A DNA stretch of 64,000 nt from Paenibacillus xylanilyticus (GCF_009664365.1 NZ_CP044310.1:6263501-6327500); one strand, 5' to 3'; positions 41,484 to 50,192 are shown, counted from the stretch's first letter. The notes: generated by a model from the sequence alone, not told the origin. Numbers and translations: made by a program.

Positions 41484-43244
41484 ATGAAATTACCTAGTCG
41501 CCCTATCTCCGTATCACTGATATGCATCGCCATGTGTCTTTTCATCCTGCTGCCATTACCTGCGTCTGCAGCCCAATCGGAGCTTGCCAGGCAGCACGAA
41601 ACGACCGCTTTTGGCCCACTGCAAACGATTGTGGATCAGATGCAGCCCGGATGGAACCTCGGCAACTCATTGGATACGGTAGGTCCGGATGAAACCTACT
41701 GGGGCAATCCACGCGTTAGTCCGGAATTAATCGGAAACATTGCCGCTCAAGGATTCAAAAGCATACGAATCCCCGTTACTTGGGACCAGCATATTGGTGC
41801 CGCACCGGATTACCGGATAGATCCTGCTTACATGGCACGGGTCCAGGAAGTGATTGGATGGGCACTGGATGCCAATCTGTACGTCGTGTTGGATCTCCAT
41901 CATGATTCCTATCTCTGGATCAGTCAGCTGGAAACCGATCATGATCAGGTACTCGCTCGTTACACAGCAGTGTGGACCCAAATTGCGAATCAATTCAAGG
42001 ATGCTCCGCTGCGGCTGATGTTCGAAAGTGTGAATGAGCCGCGCTTCAATCGAGGAATCATTCAGGCGGGTGATATGGGAGCAGGAAGCAATATCGATGA
42101 GCCAAGGCAGCTTGCTCTTTTGCATGAATTAAACACGACGTTTGTGAAGCTGATTCGCAGCACAGGCGGCAATAACGAAGAGCGTGCACTTCTGCTGCCT
42201 GCACTTGAGGGTTCACCTACACAGGCAAGGCTGAACAGTTTGAGGCATACCATCACTGAATTGAAGGACAAGAACCTGATTGCCACCGTGCATTACTATG
42301 GATACTGGCCATTTAGCGTTAATATCGCTGGACACACCACGTTTGATACCGATACCAAGAATGATGCGGCCAGCACGTTTAACAACATATACAGGACGCT
42401 GGTCACGCATGGAATTCCTGTCATTCTTGGCGAGTATGGACTTCTGGGATTCGATAAACATACGGATGTTATTGAACAGGGCGAGAAGCTAAAATATTTC
42501 GAATTCATCGGGCATGAGCTGAAGGACAAAAAGATAGCGTCCATATGGTGGGACAATGGCCAGCATCTAAACCGGGAGACGTATGTCTGGTCCGATCCGG
42601 CTCTGTTCCAGATGATTCAGGCAGGCTGGACAGGCCGTTCTGCTGTTGGAGATCGTGACCTACTGTACCTGAGGCAAGGCTACCCCATTCAGGATACGGA
42701 GCTGACAGTCAAGTTAAATGGAACCAAACTCGTATCGCTCTATGCAGGTGAGCAGCTGTTGAAACAAAACGCAGACTATTCATTCAGCGGGAGTACGCTG
42801 CTTATCCAAGCTGATGCATTATCCCGTATGGTTAGCAAGGGCGACCAGCTCGGCAAGCAGGCCATCCTCACGGCGAAGTTCAATCAAGGCGCTGACTGGA
42901 CTTGGAAGCTCGTCGTATCGGCCAAGCCCGAGCTGGAGAATGCATTCGGTAGTACAGAGGCTTTCTCCATCCCAACGCTCTTTCATGGGGATCAGCTCGC
43001 TACCATGGAGGCCGTCTATTCCTCTGGAGAGTTTACTGCTCCGCAGAACTGGACTTCTTACAAAGAATTCCTGACTACATTTGCACCTTCTTATGAAACA
43101 AATCAACTGATTCTGCAGCCGGAATGGCTCAGTGAACTGCATAATGGGCAGATTAATCTGACCTTCCATTTCTGGAGCGGTGAGGTCATTCACTATACGC
43201 TGTTCAAAAGCGGGAACCAGATAACAGGGAATGCACTTCATTGA
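41484..43244 (+). CDS. GH5 endoglucanase with Ig-like (X2) and CBM46 modules
   Basis: Secreted cellulase, 586 aa. Signal peptide to about residue 29 (PASA-AQSE), then a GH5 (subfamily 4-like) catalytic domain ~45-385: GWNLGNSLDT, KSIRIPVTWDQH, LDLHHDSYLW, the acid/base Glu in FESVNEPRF and the nucleophile Glu in VILGEYGLLG. After it come an Ig-like X2 module (~405-490: YPIQDTELTVKLNGTKLVSLY) and a CBM46-like module (~495-580). Bacillus Cel5B has the same order, where CBM46 shapes the active-site cleft for xyloglucan and beta-glucan. The start is 8 bases after AAAGGAG. It appears to be a single gene. Confidence 0.93.
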   Translation: MKLPSRPISVSLICIAMCLFILLPLPASAAQSELARQHETTAFGPLQTIVDQMQPGWNLGNSLDTVGPDETYWGNPRVSPELIGNIAAQGFKSIRIPVTWDQHIGAAPDYRIDPAYMARVQEVIGWALDANLYVVLDLHHDSYLWISQLETDHDQVLARYTAVWTQIANQFKDAPLRLMFESVNEPRFNRGIIQAGDMGAGSNIDEPRQLALLHELNTTFVKLIRSTGGNNEERALLLPALEGSPTQARLNSLRHTITELKDKNLIATVHYYGYWPFSVNIAGHTTFDTDTKNDAASTFNNIYRTLVTHGIPVILGEYGLLGFDKHTDVIEQGEKLKYFEFIGHELKDKKIASIWWDNGQHLNRETYVWSDPALFQMIQAGWTGRSAVGDRDLLYLRQGYPIQDTELTVKLNGTKLVSLYAGEQLLKQNADYSFSGSTLLIQADALSRMVSKGDQLGKQAILTAKFNQGADWTWKLVVSAKPELENAFGSTEAFSIPTLFHGDQLATMEAVYSSGEFTAPQNWTSYKEFLTTFAPSYETNQLILQPEWLSELHNGQINLTFHFWSGEVIHYTLFKSGNQITGNALH

Positions 43245-43335
43245 TGAGCCATACATTCAGGCGTAGAATGGACAGCATGGTATATTCTGTGAGCGGGAAG
43301 CTCGCAAGTCGCAAGGCTGTGAAGAAGGTGATGAC

Positions 43336-43788
43336 ATGGTATGGATTATTGGAGTCCTCGGTATCGTTCTACATACGCTGTGCACGACAGGAGCCGGTGT
43401 AGGACTGGTGGTAGGCTTCGTCTTTTTCCTCGTCGGTTTCGGGGAAATGAAGAACAGGTCACGGACTCTTAGCCGTTTACTGCTGAGTAAGGATACGCTG
43501 ATGATCGTGGGGACGATGGGCGTTGTGCTTGTTTATTTTTTTCTCTCCTACTGGAATCTGAAAATGATTGGTGATGCAACCTTTCCGGGCCTGCTGGGTT
43601 CCGAAATCAGGGAAATCTCCGGGAGACAGCTGCTTACTGCAGCAGCCTTGTACACGTTCTGGACCATGATCAGCTTATACTGGCTGCTTCCGAAAGTATT
43701 CAGCTTTGATGGATTAGGCCTGAAAATTCAGCTGATTGCCCTTGGTGCAGCTGGAACCAGCATGCTGGTTGGCATCATGAAATTGTAA
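43336..43788 (+). CDS. Four-segment membrane protein of unknown function
   Basis: Membrane protein, 150 aa, with hydrophobic segments near residues 2-18, 20-36, 53-72, 98-118 and 125-147, so four or five passes. No motif is recognised. AAGGTGAT lies just upstream of the ATG. It follows the cellulase gene by about 90 bases and shares a bidirectional terminator with the convergent flavoprotein gene. Any link to cellulase export is speculative. Confidence 0.65.
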   Translation: MVWIIGVLGIVLHTLCTTGAGVGLVVGFVFFLVGFGEMKNRSRTLSRLLLSKDTLMIVGTMGVVLVYFFLSYWNLKMIGDATFPGLLGSEIREISGRQLLTAAALYTFWTMISLYWLLPKVFSFDGLGLKIQLIALGAAGTSMLVGIMKL

Positions 43789-43801
43789 ACCAGCCCAAAA
43801 C

Positions 43802-43851
43802 AAAAAAAGGAGTGGAAGCCCAGCTTCGTAAGCTGAGCCTCTACTCCTTTT
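43802..43851. terminator. Bidirectional terminator
   Basis: AAAAAAAGGAGT...ACTCCTTTT arms with a near-perfect inner stem (AGCTT/AAGCT) between the membrane-protein gene and the flavoprotein gene. Confidence 0.85.
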
Positions 43852-43905
43852 GTTACGTTAAAATAAGTGATGTTCTCTTTTCTCTGATCGGACGAACGAG
43901 CAGAA

Positions 43906-44967
43906 TTAACGCGCTTCACCATTCTCCGCTTCCCAACGAGCAATTTCATTGCGAACGATTGGAGCAACCTCTTTACCAAGCAATTCAATGGCTCTCATCA
44001 CCTCATTGTGAGGCATCGTGCCGAGAGGGGTGTGCAGCATGAAACGAGTGATGCCAACTTCCTTGCGCAGGTAAATAATCTTCTGAGCCACCGTCTCTAC
44101 GTCACCAACGTACAATGCGCCTTCAAGGCTGCGTGCAGCATCAAACGTTGCACGGCTGTAGTGTCCCCAGCCACGTTCACGGCCCAGCATGTTCATGACA
44201 GCCTGAGCAGGCGGGAAGAATTTCTCAACAGCCTCATCCATTGTATCCGCGATAAAACCGTGAGAGTGTGATGCCACTGTCAGTTTGGAAGCATCATGCC
44301 CTGCATGGGCTGCAGCTTTTTTGTACAACTCCACCAGTGGAGCAAATTGAACCGGACGACCACCGATAATCGCGAGTACCAGCGGCAGACCGAGCAGACC
44401 TGCGCGGACAACCGATTCCTGATTACCACCACTACCGATCCATACGGGCAGCTTCTCCTGCACTGGACGCGGGTAGATGCCCAGGTTGTTGAAGGAAGGA
44501 CGATGCTTGCCTTCCCAGGTTACCTTTTCCGAATCACGAAGCTTAAGCAGCAGATCCAGTTTCTCATCGAATAACTCGTCGTAGTCGTTCAGATCATAGC
44601 CGAATAGAGGGAAGGATTCGATAAACGAACCCCGGCCCGCCATAATCTCTGCACGACCATTCGAGATGCCATCCAGCGTTGCAAAATCCTGAAACACCCG
44701 TACCGGATCATCCGATGACAGTACAGTTACGGCACTGGTCAGACGGATACGCTTGGTCTGTGAAGCCGCTGCTGCCAAAATCACTGCCGGGGATGATGCT
44801 GCATAGTCAGCACGATGATGCTCCCCTACACCGTATACATCCAGACCGACCTCGTCAGCCAGGACAATCTCTTCTACAACATCACGAATACGCTGTGCGT
44901 GACTTATAAGTTCTCCGGTTTTCACATCTGGATTGGTCTCTACAAAGGTACTGATTCCGATTTCCAT
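43906..44967 (-). CDS. LLM-class flavin-dependent oxidoreductase
   Basis: Bacterial-luciferase-like TIM-barrel protein, 353 aa. It starts MEIGISTFVE, with GVGEHHRADYAASSP, RIRLTSAVTVLSSDDPVRVFQDFATLD, GRAEIMAGRGSFIESF and PVWIGSGG, the pattern of single-component or FMNH2-dependent LLM oxidoreductases. It would use reduced flavin for a monooxygenation of unknown substrate. GGAGG lies eight bases before the ATG. A single gene, with the T-box-controlled methyltransferase gene upstream of it on the same strand. Confidence 0.9.
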   Translation of the reverse strand: MEIGISTFVETNPDVKTGELISHAQRIRDVVEEIVLADEVGLDVYGVGEHHRADYAASSPAVILAAAASQTKRIRLTSAVTVLSSDDPVRVFQDFATLDGISNGRAEIMAGRGSFIESFPLFGYDLNDYDELFDEKLDLLLKLRDSEKVTWEGKHRPSFNNLGIYPRPVQEKLPVWIGSGGNQESVVRAGLLGLPLVLAIIGGRPVQFAPLVELYKKAAAHAGHDASKLTVASHSHGFIADTMDEAVEKFFPPAQAVMNMLGRERGWGHYSRATFDAARSLEGALYVGDVETVAQKIIYLRKEVGITRFMLHTPLGTMPHNEVMRAIELLGKEVAPIVRNEIARWEAENGEAR

Positions 44968-45066
44968 GTTCTGTTCCTCCCTGTTTATGAAGCGATCCGT
45001 TGTTCACCTAACCTATTGTAAGTAGATCACCTTTTGTTATGTATCTTAATATTGAACTATTTTGAA

Positions 45067-45101
45067 GAAAAACACAAGAGCCCTCTTTCTCCAGAGGGCC
45101 T
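45067..45101 (-). terminator. Probable terminator of methyltransferase gene
   Basis: On the minus strand GCCCTCT pairs with AGAGGGC around a six-base loop and is followed by TCTTGTGTTTTTC, a broken T run. Confidence 0.5.
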
Positions 45102-45141
45102 GATTTTGACATATTATTCTCTATTTCTGTGACTTTCATGA

Positions 45142-45954
45142 TTATTTCTTGGTCCCGATGTACAGCAGGTGAGAGGAAATTCCCAGAATTGTAGGATCTG
45201 CTGCCTTCTCAATCATGAATTGGATTAACTCTTCATACTCCCCTCGCTCTTTCCAATACTGCTGCTGTTCTGCTGTGAGCATGGCCCCGAGGCTGGATGA
45301 TCCAATCAGATTCACCGTTTGGAATCCGTTCTGCTCCATGAAGGGTTGAATATCCTGAATGTTAAAATAGTACGCCCCTGTGAATCGGCCCTGATCCTGA
45401 TGGTCGAATGTCCCCTTTTCCATAAAAGCACGAATGGCACCCATATGATCATTCGGTTTCCAGTGCTGGGGAGACTGCAGCGAGTTAATGCTCATTCTCA
45501 TTCGGCTCTGCATCGCGATGTACACCATGCCGCCTTGCTTCGTTACCCGGTGCAGCTCCCTTACAGCCTTTACCCGCTCCTGTTCAGTCTGGAGATGATA
45601 CAACGGCCCCAGCATCAGCGATGCATCGTATGTATCGTCAGCCAGCCCCTCAAGACGGGTTGCATCCAGTACGTGAAATCCCTCAAACAGCTTCGTCAGA
45701 TCATACTCCTTAGCCTTCTGCCGAGCGATATCCACGGAAGCAGGTGTCAAGTCTGACAAGGTTACTCGGTATCCATCCCTCGCAAGCTCCATCGCGTATT
45801 TCCCTGGCCCTGCGCCGTTATCCAGAACGAGTCCAGCTGCAGGAAGATGTGCCCTGATGTAATGCATGTTGATGATGAACTCCAGCGGCTCCCGCTCCAA
45901 TCTTCCCCACTCGTCAAACCCGGAATAATAGTCAATAATGCGTTCTCTTGTCAT
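45142..45954 (-). CDS. Class I SAM-dependent methyltransferase under T-box control
   Basis: Methyltransferase, 270 aa. SAM-binding motif I reads LVLDNGAGPGKYAMELA (~39-55), the following acidic strand is VTLSDLTP, and the post-motif is YDASLMLGPLYHLQTEQER; the C-terminal half (FTGAYYFNIQDIQPFMEQNGF) binds an unknown substrate, probably a small molecule. ATG at 45954 with AGGTG eight bases upstream. A full T-box leader with promoter and terminator precedes it, so expression should rise when a tRNA, most likely tRNA-Leu, is uncharged. That control is normal for aminoacyl-tRNA synthetase and amino-acid genes but unusual for a lone methyltransferase. Confidence 0.88.
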   Translation of the reverse strand: MTRERIIDYYSGFDEWGRLEREPLEFIINMHYIRAHLPAAGLVLDNGAGPGKYAMELARDGYRVTLSDLTPASVDIARQKAKEYDLTKLFEGFHVLDATRLEGLADDTYDASLMLGPLYHLQTEQERVKAVRELHRVTKQGGMVYIAMQSRMRMSINSLQSPQHWKPNDHMGAIRAFMEKGTFDHQDQGRFTGAYYFNIQDIQPFMEQNGFQTVNLIGSSSLGAMLTAEQQQYWKERGEYEELIQFMIEKAADPTILGISSHLLYIGTKK

Positions 45955-45998
45955 TCACCCGACACCTGCCTTTTTTTCATTTAGGGTCAAAATAATGC

Positions 45999-46033
45999 AA
46001 AAAACCTGCCACCTCAACTAAGAGGCGACAGGT
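45999..46033 (-). terminator. T-box leader terminator
   Basis: ACCTGTCGCCTC pairs with GAGGTGGCAGGT around a six-base loop and is followed by six T. The T-box motif just upstream can pair with the 5' arm to form the antiterminator. Confidence 0.88.
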
Positions 46034-46299
46034 ATGACCTTCGCGGTACCACTCTTCTTCATCCATGAACCATGCCAATGACAGATCTCTCTGTATCTGC
46101 TGGGTCACAGAAACTCAGGAACCTGATGACGGGGGTTAGCCGTCAGGATCTGGTCTCAGTCCATCTGAATGACTGCTGCTCAATCCTGCCGCTTACAGGC
46201 GAGTTGGGGGATAGGTTGGACTGCCTTGCACCATACGGCAGTTCTCTGAGCCAGCCCTAGTCCTTAGTACTCCTGATCATTGCGTTTGCCTGTTAAATT
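45999..46299 (-). ncRNA. T-box riboswitch (leucine specifier likely)
   Basis: Minus-strand leader of about 300 nt. The T-box motif AGAGTGGTACCGCG (46055-46042) differs from the consensus AGGGTGGNACCGCG by one base. Stem I is visible: a GAGTACTAAGG strand near the base, the AGAGA motif, and a distal hairpin ACTGCC-TATGGTGCAA-GGCAGT. Folding stem I leaves a right-hand loop ending AA-CTC-G (CTC at 46203-46201) before the closing CAGG/CCTG helix; CTC would specify Leu. The variable base in TGGT is T, fitting a tRNA with discriminator A, which tRNA-Leu has and tRNA-Ser lacks. The specifier reading is by hand and moderately sure; the T-box itself is clear. Confidence 0.88.
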
Positions 46300-46305
46300 T
46301 CAGAC

Positions 46306-46335
46306 AGTATATACCATCCATATATTTCCTGTCAA
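46306..46335 (-). promoter_or_regulatory. Sigma-A promoter of T-box leader
   Basis: TTGACA (46335-46330), 18-base spacer, TATACT (46311-46306). Transcription should start near 46299, at the 5' end of the T-box leader. Confidence 0.75.
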
Positions 46336-46378
46336 TTCATCTCGGATGCTTCATTCATGAAATACACTATGTAACCTT

Positions 46379-46720
46379 CTAGATCTTTTTCACAAATTCA
46401 GACTTCAGCTTCATCGCACCCAAACTATCTATTTTGCAGTCGATATCATGGTCACCGTCTATTAAACGGATATTTTTTACTTTGGTTCCTTGTTTAACAA
46501 CCAGCGAGCTGCCTTTCACCTTCAGATCCTTAATGACTGTCACGGTATCTCCATCATTCAGTATATTCCCGTTCGAGTCACGTACTACTTTGGTTTCTTC
46601 TGCACGCTCGGTTTCGGATTCCAACGTCCACTCATGTGCACATTCCGGGCATACCAGCAGATTACCGTCCTCATATGTGTATTCGGAATTGCATTTGGGG
46701 CAGTTAGGTAAATTGGACAT
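46379..46720 (-). CDS. yjdM: YjdM/PhnA-family zinc-ribbon protein
   Basis: Small protein, 113 aa. An N-terminal zinc ribbon (CPKCNSEYTYEDGNLLVCPECAHEW, four Cys) precedes an SH3-like C-terminal domain (VRDSNGNILNDGDTVTVIKDLKVKGSS). This is the PhnA/YjdM family; despite the old name there is no firm link to phosphonate breakdown. ATG at 46720 matches the family start MSNLPNCPKC; an upstream ATG lies directly against its would-be ribosome site. No terminator is visible before the T-box promoter downstream on the same strand. Confidence 0.88.
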   Translation of the reverse strand: MSNLPNCPKCNSEYTYEDGNLLVCPECAHEWTLESETERAEETKVVRDSNGNILNDGDTVTVIKDLKVKGSSLVVKQGTKVKNIRLIDGDHDIDCKIDSLGAMKLKSEFVKKI

Positions 46721-47017
46721 ATCGTTTAAACTCTCCATTCCTTTTTTGGGCTTCTCGCAAGTATACGGGATTCCTCATGTTCCTTCCAGCGGGTTGATCA
46801 CGTTAATTCCATGTTAGCCCCCTTTCTGCGTTCGGTTAATGGAATTTAAACGAAATTTAAGGTTCACCTCTCCTTACTTTAAAACGGATCCTATACGATA
46901 TAACTATCCGGGAGAGATTCCCGTGACATATCCAAATTTAGATTCATGTTAATTACTAGTTTGATTCCGGGTAGTAGCCCGTCCATGAAATATATTTTTC
47001 AAAAGGAGTTTCTTGTC

Positions 47018-48184
47018 ATGTCTATGTCCATGTCTTCTTATGTTTTCCCTGTACAAACAGCTTTCTTTATCTTCGCGGTCATCGCCATGTTTTTACTTGT
47101 TCCTTGGCTTATTTATGGCTATCGCAAAGACGGCTTTTTCAGCTGGTCCCGCTTTGCCATCAGTTTTTCGTTCATCTTTTATATTCTCGCTGCGTATTGT
47201 CTCGTCATCCTGCCCTTTCCATCGACCCACAATACGTGTGCCCAGCAGGCAGCCGATACGGTATATTACAATCTCGTTCCCTTCACTTTTGTCAAAGATA
47301 TTATGAAAGAAACACCAATTGTATGGTCCCAGCCGTCCACCTATATGGGGATGATTCAGGGCAGGGCCTTTCTGCAAATTGTGTTTAACGTTCTGCTGCT
47401 CATGCCGCTGGGCGTGTATATCCGGTACTTTTTCCAAAAGAGATCCTGCTGGAAATATGCCTTGCTTGGCGGATTTGGACTTTCCTTGTTTTTTGAAATT
47501 ACACAAATCACCGGATTCTACGGTTATTACGACTGCCCTTATCGACTGTTTGATGTCGATGACCTGCTGTCGAATACGTCAGGAGCGGTACTTGGATTCT
47601 TCGCAGCCCCGATCCTGCTTGCCCTATTCCCGTCACGTGCCAGCATTCAGGCGAAAAGTGAGCAAATTGTGGAGCAAAACCAAGTGTTCCCGATCCCTCA
47701 GCTGCTTGCACTCCTCATCGACGGTGTGGTGGTGGTATTTCTATCGAATCTGCTCTCGATCTTCAGTCTATCCAGTACTCATGTGATCAACAGCGCAGCT
47801 AATACAACCATCGCGATGCTCATTGTATTGTTTCTTATTCCGAGTGTCCGGGACGGCAACACACCTGGCTCCGCACTGATGCGCTTCCGGTATGTTCGCA
47901 GGCAGACAGGGAAACCATCCATGCCGCTGCTGTTTAAACGCTGGCTCGCGCTTTATGTGCCTTGGCTCATGTTTACCATGATCCGGCTCGTCAACGAGTA
48001 TGCCTTTGTCAATAATGACTCGGTGCTTGAACCCTATAAAGTATGGATTTCGATTGGTATGATCGGTCTCTATATGCTCCTGTTCGGAGCACTCTTCATT
48101 CACGTCATACTGGTACTCTTCTCTAGAGGCAGCCGCTCATTCTATTGTGATCATGTATCCAATATCAGAGCTTCCCGTAAATAA
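47018..48184 (+). CDS. VanZ-family membrane protein fused to an RDD domain
   Basis: Membrane protein, 388 aa. The N-terminal ~220 residues carry VanZ-like segments (YYNLVPFTFVKDI, NVLLLMPLGVYIRYFF, FFEITQITGFYGYYDCPYRLFDVDDLLSNTSGAVLGF), and the C-terminal ~160 residues an RDD-type membrane domain (ALLIDGVVVVFLSNLL, LMRFRYVRRQTGKP). VanZ proteins are linked to teicoplanin tolerance in enterococci; RDD domains occur in many transport-related proteins. The role here is unknown. ATG at 47018 has AAGGAG nine bases upstream; longer in-frame starts do not. Divergent from the yjdM-like gene, single gene. Confidence 0.85.
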   Translation: MSMSMSSYVFPVQTAFFIFAVIAMFLLVPWLIYGYRKDGFFSWSRFAISFSFIFYILAAYCLVILPFPSTHNTCAQQAADTVYYNLVPFTFVKDIMKETPIVWSQPSTYMGMIQGRAFLQIVFNVLLLMPLGVYIRYFFQKRSCWKYALLGGFGLSLFFEITQITGFYGYYDCPYRLFDVDDLLSNTSGAVLGFFAAPILLALFPSRASIQAKSEQIVEQNQVFPIPQLLALLIDGVVVVFLSNLLSIFSLSSTHVINSAANTTIAMLIVLFLIPSVRDGNTPGSALMRFRYVRRQTGKPSMPLLFKRWLALYVPWLMFTMIRLVNEYAFVNNDSVLEPYKVWISIGMIGLYMLLFGALFIHVILVLFSRGSRSFYCDHVSNIRASRK

Positions 48185-48236
48185 ATTGCGCCGTACATCG
48201 GACACTTTGGTCAGCAGCAGTGTATTGAATGGACAC

Positions 48237-48279
48237 AAAAGAAGGCGTCCTCCATCAAGCATGACGGAAGACGCCTTTG
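48237..48279. terminator. Bidirectional terminator
   Basis: AAGGCGTCCTCC pairs with GGAAGACGCCTT with A/T-rich flanks, between the VanZ/RDD gene and the convergent carboxylesterase gene. Confidence 0.8.
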
Positions 48280-48311
48280 ATCTGTATATGATGACACTTT
48301 AATTCGCTCGT

Positions 48312-49772
48312 TTACACGCCAAGCAGTTCCCGCTTTGATGACTCTGGGTCATGCGCAAGTTCAATTTCATGATTGAAGATCAAGGTCGCACGATTCTCCT
48401 CATAAGGAGGCCAGTTCACTCCAGCCGTTTCCGGACGACCATTCTTGGCAAAGGATATCCAGGCATCCTGCACCTTGCCTGCCAGTTCTGCAGCTGCTGC
48501 ATCCGGTTCGGCGTTCATGGATTTCAGCGCATGCAGTGTATTGAAAGCAAAGAAGATATCAATGCTGTGGATCGACTTTCTCAGCAACGGATGCTCCGGC
48601 ATGACCCAATCAAACCGATACATCCACACAGGTGCATGTTTCTGTTGAGCAGTCGCGTATTGAAGTGCCGAGCGCCAGAAGAACAGATCGGTCATCACCT
48701 GAGCCTGTCCGTCTGCCGTTTTGGGATAACTGTCCGCAATCGCTGCCCGGTTCTCCAGATCGGGCGTCATGAAGTCGACGGCCTGTACCATATCGATCTC
48801 TTCCGAATAAGGGACATGCGGCTGAATGAACAGCGCACCTTCATGCAGGGTAGTTCCAATCAATACAGGGATGCCTTCGGCAGCTCCCGCACGTACAGCC
48901 TCAAGTGGAGACTGCGGAAGCGTCACTCCATCCAGTACAGGCTGGAACAACAAAGCCATGGCAGCACCGCTGTGTTTTTTGACCGTTTCGCCAGCAGCCA
49001 GGATCTGCTCCGCCGGGGTATCTTTCAGCTTATGCAGATCATCCTGAGTTACACCCAGAACCTTCAATACACCGTTCCTAATTTCGGCAGCCTGCTCTGC
49101 TGGCATGAACTGCGATGCTCCGCTTTGCATAATGGCACGGTGGAACAAGCCCTTGGCCGCCGGCATGGACATCAATGCTGCAATACTCATACTGCCAGCC
49201 GATTCACCGAATACCGTAACATTGCCAGAATCACCGCCAAAGGCTCCAATGTTATCCTGTACCCACTGCAGGGCAGCGACCTGATCCAGCAGGCCCACGT
49301 TGGTTGCAAACCCTTCCCCAAGTGGAGCCATATGCATGAATCCAAGTGGGCCGAGACGATAGTTTATCGTCACAACGATGACATCGCCACGCACGACCAG
49401 ATGGGTTCCATCATACAAGGGCTGACTTCCCGCACCCGATGTGAATGAACCTCCATGAATCCATACCATAACCGGGAGAGGATGCTCGCTTTCTTTTTCC
49501 GGTGCCCAGATGTTCAGATACAGACTGTCCTCCGACTCAGCAGGAGACTCTCCGAATATCCCTTCTGCTTGATGATGTCTTGGCTGTATATTTTCAGGTC
49601 CGAACTGCTTCGCCTCCCTGACCCCATCCCATGATTCAGGCGGAATCGGGGCTTGAAAGCGCAATTCGCCCACTGGTGGTTTGGCATAAGGGATGCCTTT
49701 CCATACACTCGTTCCATGCAGATGTTCTCCCTCAACTGTACCGTACCGTGTGTTAACTTGAAGCTTTCTCAT
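48312..49772 (-). CDS. pnbA: Type-B carboxylesterase (para-nitrobenzyl esterase-like)
   Basis: Alpha/beta hydrolase, 486 aa, hydrolysing small carboxylic esters in the cytoplasm. The oxyanion loop is WIHGGSFTSGAG, the nucleophile Ser lies in VTVFGESAGSMS, the acid Glu in GTTLHEGALF and the catalytic His in HSIDIFFAFN. The opening TRYGTVEGEHLHGTSVWKGIPYAKPPVGELRF is typical of pnbA/PnbA-type enzymes in Bacillus. No signal peptide. The start is ATG with GAGAGGA about 13 bases upstream. Single gene. Confidence 0.92.
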   Translation of the reverse strand: MRKLQVNTRYGTVEGEHLHGTSVWKGIPYAKPPVGELRFQAPIPPESWDGVREAKQFGPENIQPRHHQAEGIFGESPAESEDSLYLNIWAPEKESEHPLPVMVWIHGGSFTSGAGSQPLYDGTHLVVRGDVIVVTINYRLGPLGFMHMAPLGEGFATNVGLLDQVAALQWVQDNIGAFGGDSGNVTVFGESAGSMSIAALMSMPAAKGLFHRAIMQSGASQFMPAEQAAEIRNGVLKVLGVTQDDLHKLKDTPAEQILAAGETVKKHSGAAMALLFQPVLDGVTLPQSPLEAVRAGAAEGIPVLIGTTLHEGALFIQPHVPYSEEIDMVQAVDFMTPDLENRAAIADSYPKTADGQAQVMTDLFFWRSALQYATAQQKHAPVWMYRFDWVMPEHPLLRKSIHSIDIFFAFNTLHALKSMNAEPDAAAAELAGKVQDAWISFAKNGRPETAGVNWPPYEENRATLIFNHEIELAHDPESSKRELLGV

Positions 49773-49875
49773 GCGGCATATACATCCTCTCTCCTATTAA
49801 ATGTTATACATACTATTGAGTATAGAGCCCCGCCAGACCAATTTACAAGTTTACCCAAAAAGGCCGGGGTTGAGA

Positions 49876-49891
49876 CGTTTCACGTGGAACT
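49876..49891. promoter_or_regulatory. parS-like ParB/Spo0J binding site
   Basis: CGTTTCACGTGGAACT contains the 14-base core GTTTCACGTGGAAC, identical to the core of the Bacillus parS consensus TGTTNCACGTGAAACA read on the other strand; only the two outermost bases differ. It is in non-coding DNA. Chromosomal parS sites load ParB/Spo0J and SMC, mostly around the origin. Confidence 0.55.
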
Positions 49892-49984
49892 TTTATGCAC
49901 ACAGTGAAGAAATATTTCGAGGATCAGCCCATGATAACAGTACAACAATAACCATTCCTCAGGAACGGATGAGGCTTCACCGGT

Positions 49985-50004
49985 TATGCAGAAACTTCTG
50001 CATA
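49985..50004. repeat. 20-bp inverted repeat
   Basis: TATGCAGAA-AC-TTCTGCATA: nine-base perfect arms, two-base spacer. No T run follows, so it does not look like a terminator. It could be an operator or protein-binding site near the parS-like site. Confidence 0.45.
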
Positions 50005-50159
50005 CGGAGCAGTATTCTCAGTGATTGCAGAGATTTGAAACCATTGCGTGATACGTGAAAAAGGACAGACACCGTGGAATAAACGTCTCGACAGTTTGTT
50101 GCAGGTAGATATGTAAAATTCGCATCTAAAATAAACTGCAATCTGTTCTTTTAAATACA

Positions 50160-50192
50160 AATAAGGCCACCCTTTCGGGTAGCCTTATTTAT
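50160..50192 (-). terminator. Terminator of S-layer-type protein gene
   Basis: On the minus strand AATAAGGCTACCC pairs with GGGTGGCCTTATT around GAAA, followed by TGTATTT. It lies about 25 bases past the stop. Confidence 0.8.

Larger units (their letters stand above)
49773..50158. other. Gene-free stretch with parS-like site and inverted repeat
   Basis: About 390 bases without a credible gene. It holds the presumed promoter of the carboxylesterase gene, a parS-like sequence (49876-49891) and a 20-bp inverted repeat (49985-50004), and ends at the terminator of the S-layer gene. Confidence 0.6.

Noticed and set aside
46072..46260. 62-codon plus-strand frame
   Set aside because: It lies entirely inside the T-box leader, whose RNA structure explains the sequence on the other strand.
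48351..49448. 365-codon plus-strand frame opposite the carboxylesterase gene
   Set aside because: It mirrors the codons of a gene with all catalytic motifs, has no ribosome site and no family-like sequence.
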